From Bacteroidales bacterium (GTDB taxonomy: Bacteria > Bacteroidota > Bacteroidia > Bacteroidales > JAIOZK01), in contig JAIPBS010000006.1 in assembly GCA_021738625.1 (NCBI GenBank), forward strand, positions 80,944-144,943: DNA of 64,000 nucleotides, in the 5' to 3' direction. The notes below the pieces were generated by a model. It did no database searches. It worked only from the letters and a program-made list of their open reading frames with translations, and was not told where the DNA came from. This document shows positions 44,623 to 53,296 of this stretch, piece after piece. Position 1 is the stretch's first letter. The number at the start of each line of letters is the position of its first letter. Position numbers and translations under genes: made by a program.

Positions 44623-45708
44623 GTGCCAAAGCAAATAATGAAATTTTCTACACACATTTTTAGAAAAGTATTGAAAAAGGTAAGAAATCCTTTTAAAAGG
44701 TTAAAAATTTTCATCAAACACCAGTTGGGCTGGCTGGGCATCCCGACCATTATTGCCTACGAAGGATATGGCAATTCCTCCGAAGTGAACATGACAGGAA
44801 TGGTGCTGGAAGACAAAGGCCTGGATAAGCCCAAAGCAGGCCAGTCGAAATGGAAGAACTTTCTGGCAGCCTTAAAAAGGTTTTCAGGGGATGACATTCC
44901 CGGCATTCAGGTAAAGGTAAGTTTTAAGGGAAAGAGCCAGGTTACCGAAACGGATGAGTTTGGCTTATTCAGTGTAAAATTCAGGGATTTAAATTTAAAA
45001 GCCGGAGAAAAGCACTTCTATCAGGCCGAATTGATGGATGAGGTTGAGGAGGGGCAACCCAAAGTGGTTGCCAGCGCCGAGGTATTTGTTCCCAGCCCGG
45101 AAGCTTCCTATGGCGTGGTATCCGACATTGACGATACCATCCTTGTATCTTACGCCTCCCGTTCTTTAAAGAAACTTTGGATCGTGCTTTTTAAAAATGC
45201 ACTTACAAGAAGAAGTTTCGAGGGTTTTTCTGATTTATATCAATCCCTTCATGCAAAGGGAAAAGAAAAAAATCCTGTGTTTTATCTTTCAAACAGTGAA
45301 TGGAATCTGTTTGACCTGCTCAGGGATTTCCGGGAGCATAACCATTTTCCCAGAGGTCCGTTTTTATTGCGCCCGATGAAGCGGGGAGGATTCAAACTTT
45401 TTTTTACCGGAAAGGCAAAAGAACAGCATAAGCTTGAAAAGATCGCCTTTCTGTTCACGATCCATCCTGATATGAAGTTTGTTTTGGTCGGCGATAGCGG
45501 ACAGCATGATCCGCTTGTATACACTGAGATGGCCCGCAAAAGACCGGAACGAATAAAGGCGATTTTCATCCGGCGGATCAGTCCGGGTATGAATCGCAAT
45601 AAACTTAACAGGTTGAGGCAGGAAATGGCAGATCTGGGAATTGACATGTACCTGTTCGACAATACCGAAGAAGCACGGGAACATGCCAGGGAAACCGGTC
45701 TTCTATAA
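44623..45708 (+). CDS. App1-type phosphatidate phosphatase (DUF2183)
   Basis: A 361-residue protein with a HAD-like phosphatase core: VVSDIDDTILVS (near 165, the D-x-D-x-T motif), the threonine/serine motif in FYLSNSEWN (near 225), a Lys-containing region and the closing FVLVGDSGQHDP (near 290). These are the App1_cat hallmarks of phosphatidate phosphatase. It starts 31 bases from the diacylglycerol kinase start, on the other strand, so the two have opposing reactions (DAG to PA and PA to DAG). There is no signal peptide or membrane helix. Confidence 0.9.
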   Translation: MPKQIMKFSTHIFRKVLKKVRNPFKRLKIFIKHQLGWLGIPTIIAYEGYGNSSEVNMTGMVLEDKGLDKPKAGQSKWKNFLAALKRFSGDDIPGIQVKVSFKGKSQVTETDEFGLFSVKFRDLNLKAGEKHFYQAELMDEVEEGQPKVVASAEVFVPSPEASYGVVSDIDDTILVSYASRSLKKLWIVLFKNALTRRSFEGFSDLYQSLHAKGKEKNPVFYLSNSEWNLFDLLRDFREHNHFPRGPFLLRPMKRGGFKLFFTGKAKEQHKLEKIAFLFTIHPDMKFVLVGDSGQHDPLVYTEMARKRPERIKAIFIRRISPGMNRNKLNRLRQEMADLGIDMYLFDNTEEAREHARETGLL

Positions 45709-45713
45709 AACAC

Positions 45714-45744
45714 GAAAGGCCCGTCCAACCCGGACGGACCTTTC
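45714..45744. terminator. Bidirectional terminator between App1 and LruC genes
   Basis: GAAAGGCCCGTCC and GGACGGACCTTTC form an inverted repeat (stem CCGTCC/GGACGG plus AAAGG/CCTTT) with an AACC loop, sitting between two convergent genes. The A and T flanks make it work in both directions. Confidence 0.75.
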
Positions 45745-45765
45745 AATCAGAATTAATCAAAACGT

Positions 45766-47457
45766 TTAATAGATGTTGTTATCATTGCGGTATCCCGCAT
45801 TATCCTGATACCAATCCTGGAAGTTCACGCCACCGCTTTCCGCCCACTCAACGAAATGGTTGTAGGCGGTAGAGATCTCCCTCTTTTCAATTGGATATTC
45901 AAAACTTTCGTAAATATTGATGGCCCAGGGCAAATTGCTTTGGGTCTTATAATATCTGCCCGTCGCCGGATCACTGTCATCATCGTATGTGCCGAAATAG
46001 GAAGGATCGGCCAGGTCTGTCGGAGGATAATCCGGCAGATGAACTTCCCTTGCCCTGGTCAGATCAACAATGATGAAAGGATTGAAGTTGCTGATATCTA
46101 CTTGTGCTGTTGTATAGATGTCATCGGTGATATCCATGTATATATTCAATGTATCGGGTTCCACATAAGGAGCCGTAGGTTCGGTATTCACACCGATTCC
46201 CTGGCCGGGATGCGGCATGATATTGAAGGCATTGTCGTAAACAATAACGGTGGGTTTCGACTGTCCGCTTTCAAGGCCGTTTCCGGCAAGGCTGATATAG
46301 TTCTCCTGAAGATCGAATCCGCTCACCGTTATATCTTGTGTTGAAATATTGTCGTTGGGGAACTGGAATCCGAATCCGTTTTCGAGACTTGCACCAAATG
46401 CTTTCACGATAAAGGTGCCGTAAATCTCAACGACCAGGTTCGAAGCGTTTGTAATGGTGTTAAATCTGTAATCTACCACAAGGTCGTTGAAATCGTAGTC
46501 GCCCTTGCCTGGCCAGAGGTCCTCATAAGCCAGGGTACCGTTTCCGCCTGCGGGATAATAATTATTGAAAGCCCTGTCAGGATCATCGGGATAATCATCG
46601 TCATCATCATCAACGCCGTCGCCGTCGGTATCGGTTCCGCCACCGCCACCTGTTACGGTAACCGTGATTGTAGCCTGAGCGCACAGGCTGTTGTCATCAC
46701 AAACTTCATATTCAAATGTATCTGTTCCAGTGTAGCCGTTGTCGGGAGTATAGGTATATGTTCCATCGCTGTTTAATACAACAGAACCATGCTGCGGATC
46801 GGCAACCGGTGTTGTTGTAACTGTGAGATCGTCACCATCAGGGTCACTGTCATTGGTAATCACGTTACCGCTTACCGCTGTGTTTACCGTTGTGCTATTT
46901 ACATCATCAACAGCAACCGGTGGATTGTTGGTCGGGGCCATGCAATCTAGCACTTGCTGGAAATCGGCAGGGTAGAACTTTACCTTGTCACTATTGGGTC
47001 CGTGTTTTACTCCTACAAACTGATCCTGGAAAGGTGCGTCCAGCGTATATTCTATAATGAAATACCCGACAACACCATTTCCGAATCCGCTGGTACCATC
47101 TACTTTAAAACCCTGGAAGGGCCAATTATTTCCAATATTGGGACCAAAGTCAATGTTTCCATAACTGAAATTCGCGGAATGATCCGTAATTGATACATCG
47201 CTGTATGTTCCGCCATCCGCTTCAATAACAGAGTGAGATATTTCTTTATCGCCTCCGCTGCCGTCATTACGCACTTTGATTTGAATGGTGTATGTGTTAT
47301 CACCATTGTCAACCACCGACCAGATGGCTGCATAATAGCCGTCAGCGATATGTTTTTCTACTGCACAACTTCCCTGTGCCCGGGATTGCCTGGCACTTAA
47401 ACCAGTCATAAGAATGACGAGTGAAAAGGCAAATATGTTGGTAATAAGTTTTTTCAT
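45766..47457 (-). CDS. LruC-domain secreted protein with Ig-like domain
   Basis: About 563 residues from the ATG at 47457 (signal peptide ending ARQSRAQG). Residues about 170-260 form a cadherin/Ig-like domain of the NDSDPDGDDLTVTTTP...TYTYTPDNGYTGTDTFEYEVCD type. After a GGGGGTDTDGDGVDDDDDDYPDDPDRAF calcium-loop linker comes the LruC (DUF4842-like) domain (LAYEDLWPGKGDYDFNDLVVDYRF and onward) to the end. Probably surface-exposed or exported. No T9SS sorting domain was seen at its C-terminus. The next gene upstream on the same strand encodes a lipoprotein resembling the N-terminal part of LruC proteins. Confidence 0.82.
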   Translation of the reverse strand: MKKLITNIFAFSLVILMTGLSARQSRAQGSCAVEKHIADGYYAAIWSVVDNGDNTYTIQIKVRNDGSGGDKEISHSVIEADGGTYSDVSITDHSANFSYGNIDFGPNIGNNWPFQGFKVDGTSGFGNGVVGYFIIEYTLDAPFQDQFVGVKHGPNSDKVKFYPADFQQVLDCMAPTNNPPVAVDDVNSTTVNTAVSGNVITNDSDPDGDDLTVTTTPVADPQHGSVVLNSDGTYTYTPDNGYTGTDTFEYEVCDDNSLCAQATITVTVTGGGGGTDTDGDGVDDDDDDYPDDPDRAFNNYYPAGGNGTLAYEDLWPGKGDYDFNDLVVDYRFNTITNASNLVVEIYGTFIVKAFGASLENGFGFQFPNDNISTQDITVSGFDLQENYISLAGNGLESGQSKPTVIVYDNAFNIMPHPGQGIGVNTEPTAPYVEPDTLNIYMDITDDIYTTAQVDISNFNPFIIVDLTRAREVHLPDYPPTDLADPSYFGTYDDDSDPATGRYYKTQSNLPWAINIYESFEYPIEKREISTAYNHFVEWAESGGVNFQDWYQDNAGYRNDNNIY

Positions 47458-47476
47458 GTCTTTGGGGTTTTTAGGA

Positions 47477-47857
47477 TTAGGAACCAAGGTTAAAGGTATG
47501 TTCAATTTTGTTTTCTTCAAGGGTAGCGGTTACATTTTTCCCATTATAGGATAAAGTTACTTCCTTTTCAAAAGTAGGTATGGTGATTCTGGTTACGTAA
47601 GTGATTCCTTTTGAAAGAAGAGCCTTATGGTAGATGTCTCCGTTTGAAGCTTTTACCTTTACAACATCATTAACCGAACCGGTTAAGGTAACCTCAACGT
47701 TTTTGGTGGTTTGCCAATTAAAGTTCTCGCTGATCGTTGCTTCAGAAAGTGTTTTGTTTCCCGTATCTTCAGGATTTTCGGGCTGCAGCGGTTCGAACTT
47801 CTGACAAGCCGTTAAACTCAGGGAGAGGATGGCGATTATAATTATGAGCTTTTTCAT
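47477..47857 (-). CDS. Small lipoprotein resembling an LruC N-terminal region
   Basis: A 126-residue lipoprotein with lipobox LTAC at Cys 18. The mature part (FNWQTTKNVEVTLTG...DIYHKALLSKGITYVTRITIPT...VSLSYNG-type strands) is the beta-sandwich that normally begins LruC proteins in the same phylum. Here it is separate from the LruC protein and lies 20 bases upstream of that gene's start, so the two probably work together at the membrane. The resemblance is by eye; the split is the notable point. Confidence 0.65.
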   Translation of the reverse strand: MKKLIIIIAILSLSLTACQKFEPLQPENPEDTGNKTLSEATISENFNWQTTKNVEVTLTGSVNDVVKVKASNGDIYHKALLSKGITYVTRITIPTFEKEVTLSYNGKNVTATLEENKIEHTFNLGS

Positions 47858-48140
47858 TTTTTTCAGTTTTTACTGTTTTGACTAATTCTGTTGCTCATAA
47901 ATCAACCTATGTACCGTTACATAAAATATGGCATAAAAAACTGATCGTCAGGCCTTAACATTTTTGGCGTTAATGAAAAACCTTCCCAATTTGGGAATAT
48001 CTCTATATGTATTGGAATTATTTTATCGGAAAGTGATTTATTTCTAAGCATTTAGTGCCTGAAAGAAAAGATAGAGATGAATAATTTGAGAAAATGGAAT
48101 GGTTTTCTAAGTAAATTGGAAAATACGATTTGGGTTTTTG

Positions 48141-48215
48141 TCGGGGTAGCAGGATTTGAACCTGCGACCTCCTGCTCCCAAAGCAGGCGCGCTAACCGGA
48201 CTACGCTATACCCCG
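48141..48215 (-). tRNA. tRNA-Pro(TGG)
   Basis: A 75-base cloverleaf on the minus strand with acceptor CGGGGTA/TACCCCG, anticodon arm CCTGC TTTGGGA GCAGG (anticodon TGG) and T-arm GCAGG TTCAAAT CCTGC. No encoded CCA. It lies 47 bases from tRNA-Ser and on the same strand, so they are probably co-transcribed. Confidence 0.96.
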
Positions 48216-48262
48216 AAAAATTTAATAAGAACCGCCTTCGCCAGGGCTTCGGCGGTTGAGAG

Positions 48263-48351
48263 CGGAGAGAGGGGGATTCGAACCCCCGATACCCTTTGAC
48301 AGGTATGCCGGTTTAGCAAACCGGTGGTTTCAGCCACTCACCCACCTCTCC
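48263..48351 (-). tRNA. tRNA-Ser(GCT)
   Basis: An 89-base class II tRNA on the minus strand: acceptor GGAGAGG with CTCTCTC-type 3' strand, anticodon arm CCGGT TTGCTAA ACCGG (anticodon GCT), a long variable arm (ATACCTGTCAAAGGGTAT) and T-arm GGGGG TTCGAAT CCCCC. It is followed upstream, on its 5' side, by three tandem copies of its leader plus 5' half. Confidence 0.96.
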
Positions 48352-48598
48352 GAGTATTATTAATGAACGTTATTGGAAAGTATGCCGGTTTAGCATCCGC
48401 CTAAGGCGGATCATCCACACACCCACCTCTCCGAGTATTATTAATGAACGTTATTGGAAAGTATGCCGGTTTAGCATCCGCCTAAGGCGGATCATCCACA
48501 CACCCACCTCTCCGAGTATTATTAATGAACGTTATTGGAGAGTATGCCGGTTTAGCATCCGCCTAAGGCGAATCATCCACACACCCACCTCTCCGAGT
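48345..48598. repeat. 81-bp tandem array derived from tRNA-Ser
   Basis: CCTCTCCGAGTATT recurs at 48345, 48426, 48507 and 48588, each 81 bases apart, giving three full units upstream of tRNA-Ser. Read on the minus strand each unit has the tRNA-Ser leader, its acceptor 5' strand and D-region, then the palindrome ATCCGCCTTAGGCGGAT in place of the 5' side of the anticodon arm, then GCTAAACCGGCATAC, which is the anticodon and 3' side. No unit has a T-arm. The third unit has one change in the palindrome. Confidence 0.9.
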
Positions 48599-48803
48599 AT
48601 TTTAAAAGAACTTCCTAAAAAAGAGTTTGCAAAAATAGAAAAATTACTCCACTATCTCAAACAATTTATACACTTCTTTATTAATCGTTTTTCATGGTTT
48701 CTTATCAAACAGGATTATAAGAAAAAAGGAATAAAGACTGAGCAGGCAGATCGCATAAATTGACTAACTTTATGATAATCAATTAAAGGTTATTCATAAA
48801 GCG

Positions 48804-49187
48804 ATGTACCAATTTCTCGATATATTTTTCCTGGTGTTTCATTCGGCTTTGATCCTGTTCAACCTGTTCGGATGGATATTCAGGAAAACACGGAAACTTA
48901 ACCTGATCACTTTGTTATTGACTGGTGCTTCCTGGTACTTCCTGGGATTGTTTTACGGCATGGGTTACTGCCCCCTGACCGACTGGCATTTCGATGTGAT
49001 TTACCAACTGGGCAGAAGTCCGGGTACAAATTCCTATGTGCACTATTTATTAAAAAGATTATTGGGCCTCAACATTGCAGCCGATGCAGCCAACACCCTC
49101 ACGGTGGTTTGTTTTTTTGCCGCCCTGCTGGCCTCCATCTATGTTAACTTTTTGAAAAAATACATTCCTTTAAAGAAATCTTCTTAA
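48804..49187 (+). CDS. DUF2784-family membrane protein
   Basis: A 127-residue integral membrane protein with three to four helices (about 5-25, 33-55, 92-115). The ILFNLFGWIFRKTRKLNLIT start and the central CPLTDWHFDVI motif are the DUF2784 pattern. Function unknown. A TAACTTTA sequence about 30 bases upstream resembles a -7 element. It precedes a secreted-protein gene, separated by a 131-base gap with its own promoter. Confidence 0.85.
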   Translation: MYQFLDIFFLVFHSALILFNLFGWIFRKTRKLNLITLLLTGASWYFLGLFYGMGYCPLTDWHFDVIYQLGRSPGTNSYVHYLLKRLLGLNIAADAANTLTVVCFFAALLASIYVNFLKKYIPLKKSS

Positions 49188-49217
49188 AGGATAAGGCAAT
49201 AATTCTTTAAAAAATTC

Positions 49218-49249
49218 TTGACAAATCCCTTGCAGGCATTGTACATTTA
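49218..49249 (+). promoter_or_regulatory. Probable promoter of the 206-residue secreted-protein gene
   Basis: TTG (49218-49220) and TACATTTA (49242-49249), 21 bases apart, resemble the Bacteroidota consensus (last base A rather than G). The ATG follows 70 bases later, and a good Shine-Dalgarno-like AGGAGG lies at 49271-49276 but well before that ATG. Confidence 0.5.
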
Positions 49250-49318
49250 CCCGTTCAATCTTTTGATTTAAGGAGGAAATGACAATAGATCAATTAACAT
49301 TAACCAAAACCCAATCCC

Positions 49319-49939
49319 ATGAAAAAATCAATCTTTCTGTTTTTAACTTTTACATGTTTTACGCTGAGTGCTTCGGCCCAGATCGATATGGACGAAGAAT
49401 TCATGCAGGGCTCGACCCTGGTGGCCATGCCCGGGCAAATCCTGGTGTATGAAGTGGATTTCAACGGCAATGTTTATGATTTCATCGTTCATATCAAGGA
49501 AGTTGAAGATGGCATTTCATTCGATTATGAAATGACCAATGAAGCCGGCACAAAAGGCAGTGTGAATATGAGCAAGGAAGCTGTCGACAATGCCATTGCC
49601 CAGAACAACTATTTTGGCGGAGGGGAGATGAACCTGGACGATCAGACCACCGTTTGGGTGAGCAAAAAAGTTTTCAGCGATTTGGTGAACGAAGGCGTGG
49701 CAACCATCTCACCCGATGGCGGGATGAGCAGGGTGGAAATCGGCGATGTTTGGGCCGGGCACAATTATGAGATGTACAATGCCATCAGCGATATGACTTT
49801 CGATGACATCTCGTATGTGTATGCTGAAAGCCCTGACGGGGACGTTCGTTACTGGATTCACCTGAACGAAAGCAATTCACTTATCCTGAAAATGGATCTC
49901 GGCTGGAGCATCACCCTGAAAGAACTCCGGAAAGAATAA
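49319..49939 (+). CDS. Secreted hypothetical protein
   Basis: A 206-residue protein with a signal peptide (cleavage near LSASAQ). The mature part has strand-rich segments such as GQILVYEVDFNGNVYDFIVHI and FDYEMTNEAGTKGSVNM. I recognise no family. It contains no Cys in the mature part and no lipobox, so it should be free in the periplasm. The stop is 1 base from the end of the pyruvate kinase gene on the opposite strand. Confidence 0.7.
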   Translation: MKKSIFLFLTFTCFTLSASAQIDMDEEFMQGSTLVAMPGQILVYEVDFNGNVYDFIVHIKEVEDGISFDYEMTNEAGTKGSVNMSKEAVDNAIAQNNYFGGGEMNLDDQTTVWVSKKVFSDLVNEGVATISPDGGMSRVEIGDVWAGHNYEMYNAISDMTFDDISYVYAESPDGDVRYWIHLNESNSLILKMDLGWSITLKELRKE

Positions 49940-49940
49940 T

Positions 49941-51815
49941 CTAAGAAGCAGGAGATGAATTTTCCCTGCTGAGTTTTAATTTGCGGGCAAATTCAAGCTG
50001 CGCCGGTACGGACTTCTTTTTCTTTTGCAATCCCTGCATTTGTTTCAGAATCCGGTCGAGCAGCCTGACCGCTTTTCGGATATAGATTCCTTTATTCAGC
50101 ATCACGCACTGGGCACGCTGGGCAACAGCCACATCCGTGATCTCAGCCCGGGAAGGCGTGCCCTTTTTGGCTAGATTTTCCAGCACTTGCGTAGCCCAGA
50201 TGTTTGGGATATGCGCCGCTTCCGAAATCCGCATGATCTCTTCCTGTATGCCTGCAATATCTTTCCATCCGACCTCCACGGCCAGATCGCCGCGGGCCAG
50301 CATTATGCCCACGGGGTAACTCTGCATGGTATGTAAAAGTATGGCCGGCAAGTTTTCATATCCCTTCCGGGTTTCGATTTTAAGGATAATGCCGATATTG
50401 CTCTTCAATTCCTTTAGAATATCCCGAAGCTGTTTTACATCCTCAACATCATTCACAAATGAAAGGTTAATTGCATCTGCATGTTGGGAGACGAATTTCA
50501 AATCTTCCCTGTCTTTTTGTGTAAGACCATTGACCGATAAATCGCTTTCAGGAAAATTGATGCCTTTGTCGGAAGCCAGTTTTGAGCCTTTGTCCTTAGC
50601 TTGTGTGATGACGATCGAAAGTTTTTCGGGATGCAACTCTTTGATAAGCCCTTCAATTTTGCCATCATCAAACATAACCGGCTCACCCTTTTTTACATCC
50701 TGGAAAATTTCAGGCATGGTACAGGAAATTTGTGCAGGGCTGATCAGCTTGCCGCTTTCATCATATCGGGCCGGTTCACCTTCTGTTTCTTCTTTATGCA
50801 GGATCAGCCGGTCACCGGTCCGCAAAACAATTTTTTCTTCAAAAGGGGGGAGCTCCCCAATTTTAAATATCCTGTCCCCCCTTTCCTTTTCCTTGATCAG
50901 GGTGAAAGAAGTTTCGGGCGTAACATAGGCCGAAACATAACACCAGGCCCATCTGCCGCGTCCTTCGCTTTCCTTTAGCTCGAAACTGCATGCTCTTTCC
51001 CGGGCATCCCTGAATTCGAGTCGCGTTCCCCGGGTCATGGCACTGATCCATTCTTCCTGAAAGGGGATAACAACATCCGCATTTTCCGAAGGAGGAGCAA
51101 GATCGGGAGGCGCCAGCCATACTTTTGCCGGAACAACCACTTTTCCGTAGGCATCCGTTTCAGGTCTGATGCATATCACCTGTGGGCCCGGCTTCATCGG
51201 TCCCGTTCTGATCTTTGGTCCTGCCAGGTCCATCACGATCTTCACTTCCTTGTTGTTTTTTCGGGAAGATTCACGTACGTTTTCAATGATCTTTTTCCAA
51301 ACCCCCGTATCATCATGCGCACAATTGATGCGGGCGCTGTTCATGCCCAGGATAACCAGATCGTTTATAAGTTTTAAATCCTTCGAAGCTGCCTTTGGCA
51401 TGGTCACCATGATACGGGTCCTTCGTTTTTTTGATTTATATCCAAAAAGTGCCCTGGTATTTGAGTTCAGTATCTTAGCGCTTTTTTTTATAGAAACCGT
51501 TCCTTTTCTGTGCGCATAATAGGGCTTACCGGTCAAATGATTTAAAATGGTTTTGATAGCCAGCAAGCTTCGCATCACATTCCCCTCAATATTAACCAGG
51601 TCGGGTAATCCCTGCCATCGGAGTTCTTTTTGCATCAGGGTGATATCATGACTTCTCAGGGCCATGTAGTGGATCAGGTTGACGGCGCATTTTTTATAGG
51701 CGTGGTTTACCTGGCTCAGTTCCTTACCGTATTTGCTTTCCAGTTGTTCGGCTGATTTAATGATGGCGTCAACCTGTTCAAGCAGTTCAATGAATTTTTG
51801 TTCTTTCGGCTTCAT
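49941..51815 (-). CDS. Pyruvate kinase-like protein without C-terminal domain
   Basis: A 624-residue pyruvate kinase homologue. After about 125 N-terminal residues with no counterpart in the classic enzyme comes the barrel: RIMVTMPKAAS...LVILGMNSARINCAHD (about 133-165), MDLAGPKIRTGPM (about 199-211), NLSFVNDVEDV, LKIETRKGYENL (catalytic Lys in KIE), GIMLARGDLAVEVGW and WATQVLENLAKKGTPSRAEITD. The usual C-terminal allosteric domain is missing; the protein ends about 55 residues after the barrel. Catalysis (ADP plus phosphoenolpyruvate to ATP plus pyruvate) is likely but regulation must differ. Confidence 0.85.
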   Translation of the reverse strand: MKPKEQKFIELLEQVDAIIKSAEQLESKYGKELSQVNHAYKKCAVNLIHYMALRSHDITLMQKELRWQGLPDLVNIEGNVMRSLLAIKTILNHLTGKPYYAHRKGTVSIKKSAKILNSNTRALFGYKSKKRRTRIMVTMPKAASKDLKLINDLVILGMNSARINCAHDDTGVWKKIIENVRESSRKNNKEVKIVMDLAGPKIRTGPMKPGPQVICIRPETDAYGKVVVPAKVWLAPPDLAPPSENADVVIPFQEEWISAMTRGTRLEFRDARERACSFELKESEGRGRWAWCYVSAYVTPETSFTLIKEKERGDRIFKIGELPPFEEKIVLRTGDRLILHKEETEGEPARYDESGKLISPAQISCTMPEIFQDVKKGEPVMFDDGKIEGLIKELHPEKLSIVITQAKDKGSKLASDKGINFPESDLSVNGLTQKDREDLKFVSQHADAINLSFVNDVEDVKQLRDILKELKSNIGIILKIETRKGYENLPAILLHTMQSYPVGIMLARGDLAVEVGWKDIAGIQEEIMRISEAAHIPNIWATQVLENLAKKGTPSRAEITDVAVAQRAQCVMLNKGIYIRKAVRLLDRILKQMQGLQKKKKSVPAQLEFARKLKLSRENSSPAS

Positions 51816-51886
51816 CCGGATTTCAGTTTTCGTTGTTTTTTCAAAGTTAGAGAAGATTTTGGAAAGAGGACAACACGAAAGTTTAT

Positions 51887-51959
51887 ATTAGCAATGCACA
51901 ATTTTGTGCATTAGTAATGCATAAAAGTTTGCATTAGCAATATGAATTTTATATATTTG
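51887..51959 (+). promoter_or_regulatory. Phased operator array and promoter of the AAA ATPase gene
   Basis: ATTAG(C/T)AATGC occurs at 51887, 51910 and (ending TAT) 51933, exactly 23 bases apart, so on nearly the same face of the helix. The middle copy is nearly palindromic (TGCATTAGTAATGCA). A -7 element TATATTTG follows at 51952-51959, about 22 bases before the ATG at 51982. The layout reads as repressor-binding sites overlapping a promoter. Confidence 0.65.
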
Positions 51960-51981
51960 CTCCTATAAATGATTGATAAGT

Positions 51982-53181
51982 ATGATACTGAAAGATGAAC
52001 TGGAAAGAGTTGTGTTAAAACAACAGGATGATCTCAAGAAATACCTGGGAACCCCACGACGATTTAAAGTTAAGATAATACCAAAATTTGCTACCATTAT
52101 TACTGGTGTTAGAAGAGGTGGGAAATCTACTTTGGTCAGGCAATACTTGCAAAGCAGGCAGCCTGTTTATTACCTCTATTTTGAGGATATTGCCCTGGCA
52201 GAGTTTGAATTAAAAGATTTCTCCAGGCTCGAAAATATTTATTATGATAAGTTGGGAGAAGGCGGTGTTTATTTTTTTGATGAGATCCAGTTGATTGAAG
52301 GCTGGGAAAAATACATTAGACAACTTGTTGATTCGGGCCAGGAAATTATCATTACCGGATCAACTGCCAGTATGTTGAGCAAAGAACTTGGCACACGTTT
52401 AACTGGCCGTCACATCAGCCTGGAACTTTATCCGTTTTCTTACAGGGAATTTCTGGATTTAGAAGGAAAGCAGCATTCAATCAATTTATTTGAAAAATAT
52501 CTGGAAAAAGGAGGATTTCCTGAATATTTAAAAAGTGATGATGTGGATGTGCTTCGGAATTTGTTCCAGGATATTTTTTACAGGGATGTGCTTCACCGCA
52601 ACCTGCTCAGAAACGAGATAGTTTTGAAAAGTCTTTTGCATTTTCTGATCTCCAACATTGGTAAGGAGGTTTCCTTTAACAAGTTGAAAAACCTGGTTAA
52701 GGCCGGATCTGTAAACAGCATAAGTCAGTTTATCGATTATTTTGAGCAGGCCTATTTGCTCTTCAGCCTGAAAAAGTTTGACTATTCATTGCGAAAGCAA
52801 ATGATGAACCCAAAGAAAATATACTGTATTGACAACGCCATAATAGGAAGAAATGCTTTTTCATTTTCTGAAAACAAAGGACGTATGCTTGAAAACCTTA
52901 TCTTCCTGGAATTAAAAAGAAAAGGGCAGCAGATCTTTTATCATCGGAATAAATCGGAATGTGATTTTGTGGTCCAGGACAAATTAAAAATAACCCAGGC
53001 TATTCAGGTATGTTATGAGCTGGACAACTTTAATCAAGACAGGGAATTGGGCGGTTTGATGGATGCGATGAATCATTATGATCTTAAAAAAGGCCTGATC
53101 ATAACTTTTGATCAGGAAGATCAGTTTAGGAAAGAAGGTAAGCAAATCCATATCCTTCCCGCATGGAAATGGTTATCATAA
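51982..53181 (+). CDS. AAA ATPase with DUF4143 (AAA_14 type)
   Basis: A 399-residue protein starting at the ATG at 51982 (a TTG start at 51973 is possible). The AAA_14 domain (about 30-200) has Walker A GVRRGGKSTLVRQYL and a Walker B-like YFFDEIQLI with a sensor GSTASML. The C-terminal part has DUF4143 features (EFLELKRKGQQIFYHRNKSECDFVV), a PD-(D/E)XK-like nuclease fold. Function of the family is unclear. It is preceded by a clear three-copy operator. Confidence 0.9.
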   Translation: MILKDELERVVLKQQDDLKKYLGTPRRFKVKIIPKFATIITGVRRGGKSTLVRQYLQSRQPVYYLYFEDIALAEFELKDFSRLENIYYDKLGEGGVYFFDEIQLIEGWEKYIRQLVDSGQEIIITGSTASMLSKELGTRLTGRHISLELYPFSYREFLDLEGKQHSINLFEKYLEKGGFPEYLKSDDVDVLRNLFQDIFYRDVLHRNLLRNEIVLKSLLHFLISNIGKEVSFNKLKNLVKAGSVNSISQFIDYFEQAYLLFSLKKFDYSLRKQMMNPKKIYCIDNAIIGRNAFSFSENKGRMLENLIFLELKRKGQQIFYHRNKSECDFVVQDKLKITQAIQVCYELDNFNQDRELGGLMDAMNHYDLKKGLIITFDQEDQFRKEGKQIHILPAWKWLS

Positions 53182-53296
53182 AAAAGCAATCAAATAATGA
53201 TCATTCCTGAAATCACTTGATATTAAATTTTTAAAGAAAATCAAGGGTTCTTTTTGAAAAAAAATCAATAAAATTATTATTTTTGATATAAAAAAG

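Noticed and set aside
44592..44750. Longer start for the diacylglycerol kinase
   Set aside because: The extra residues overlap the divergent App1 gene and precede the conserved NP-SGG motif by too much.
48345..48598. CRISPR array
   Set aside because: The 81-bp units are head-to-tail copies with no variable spacers and are clearly tRNA-Ser derived.
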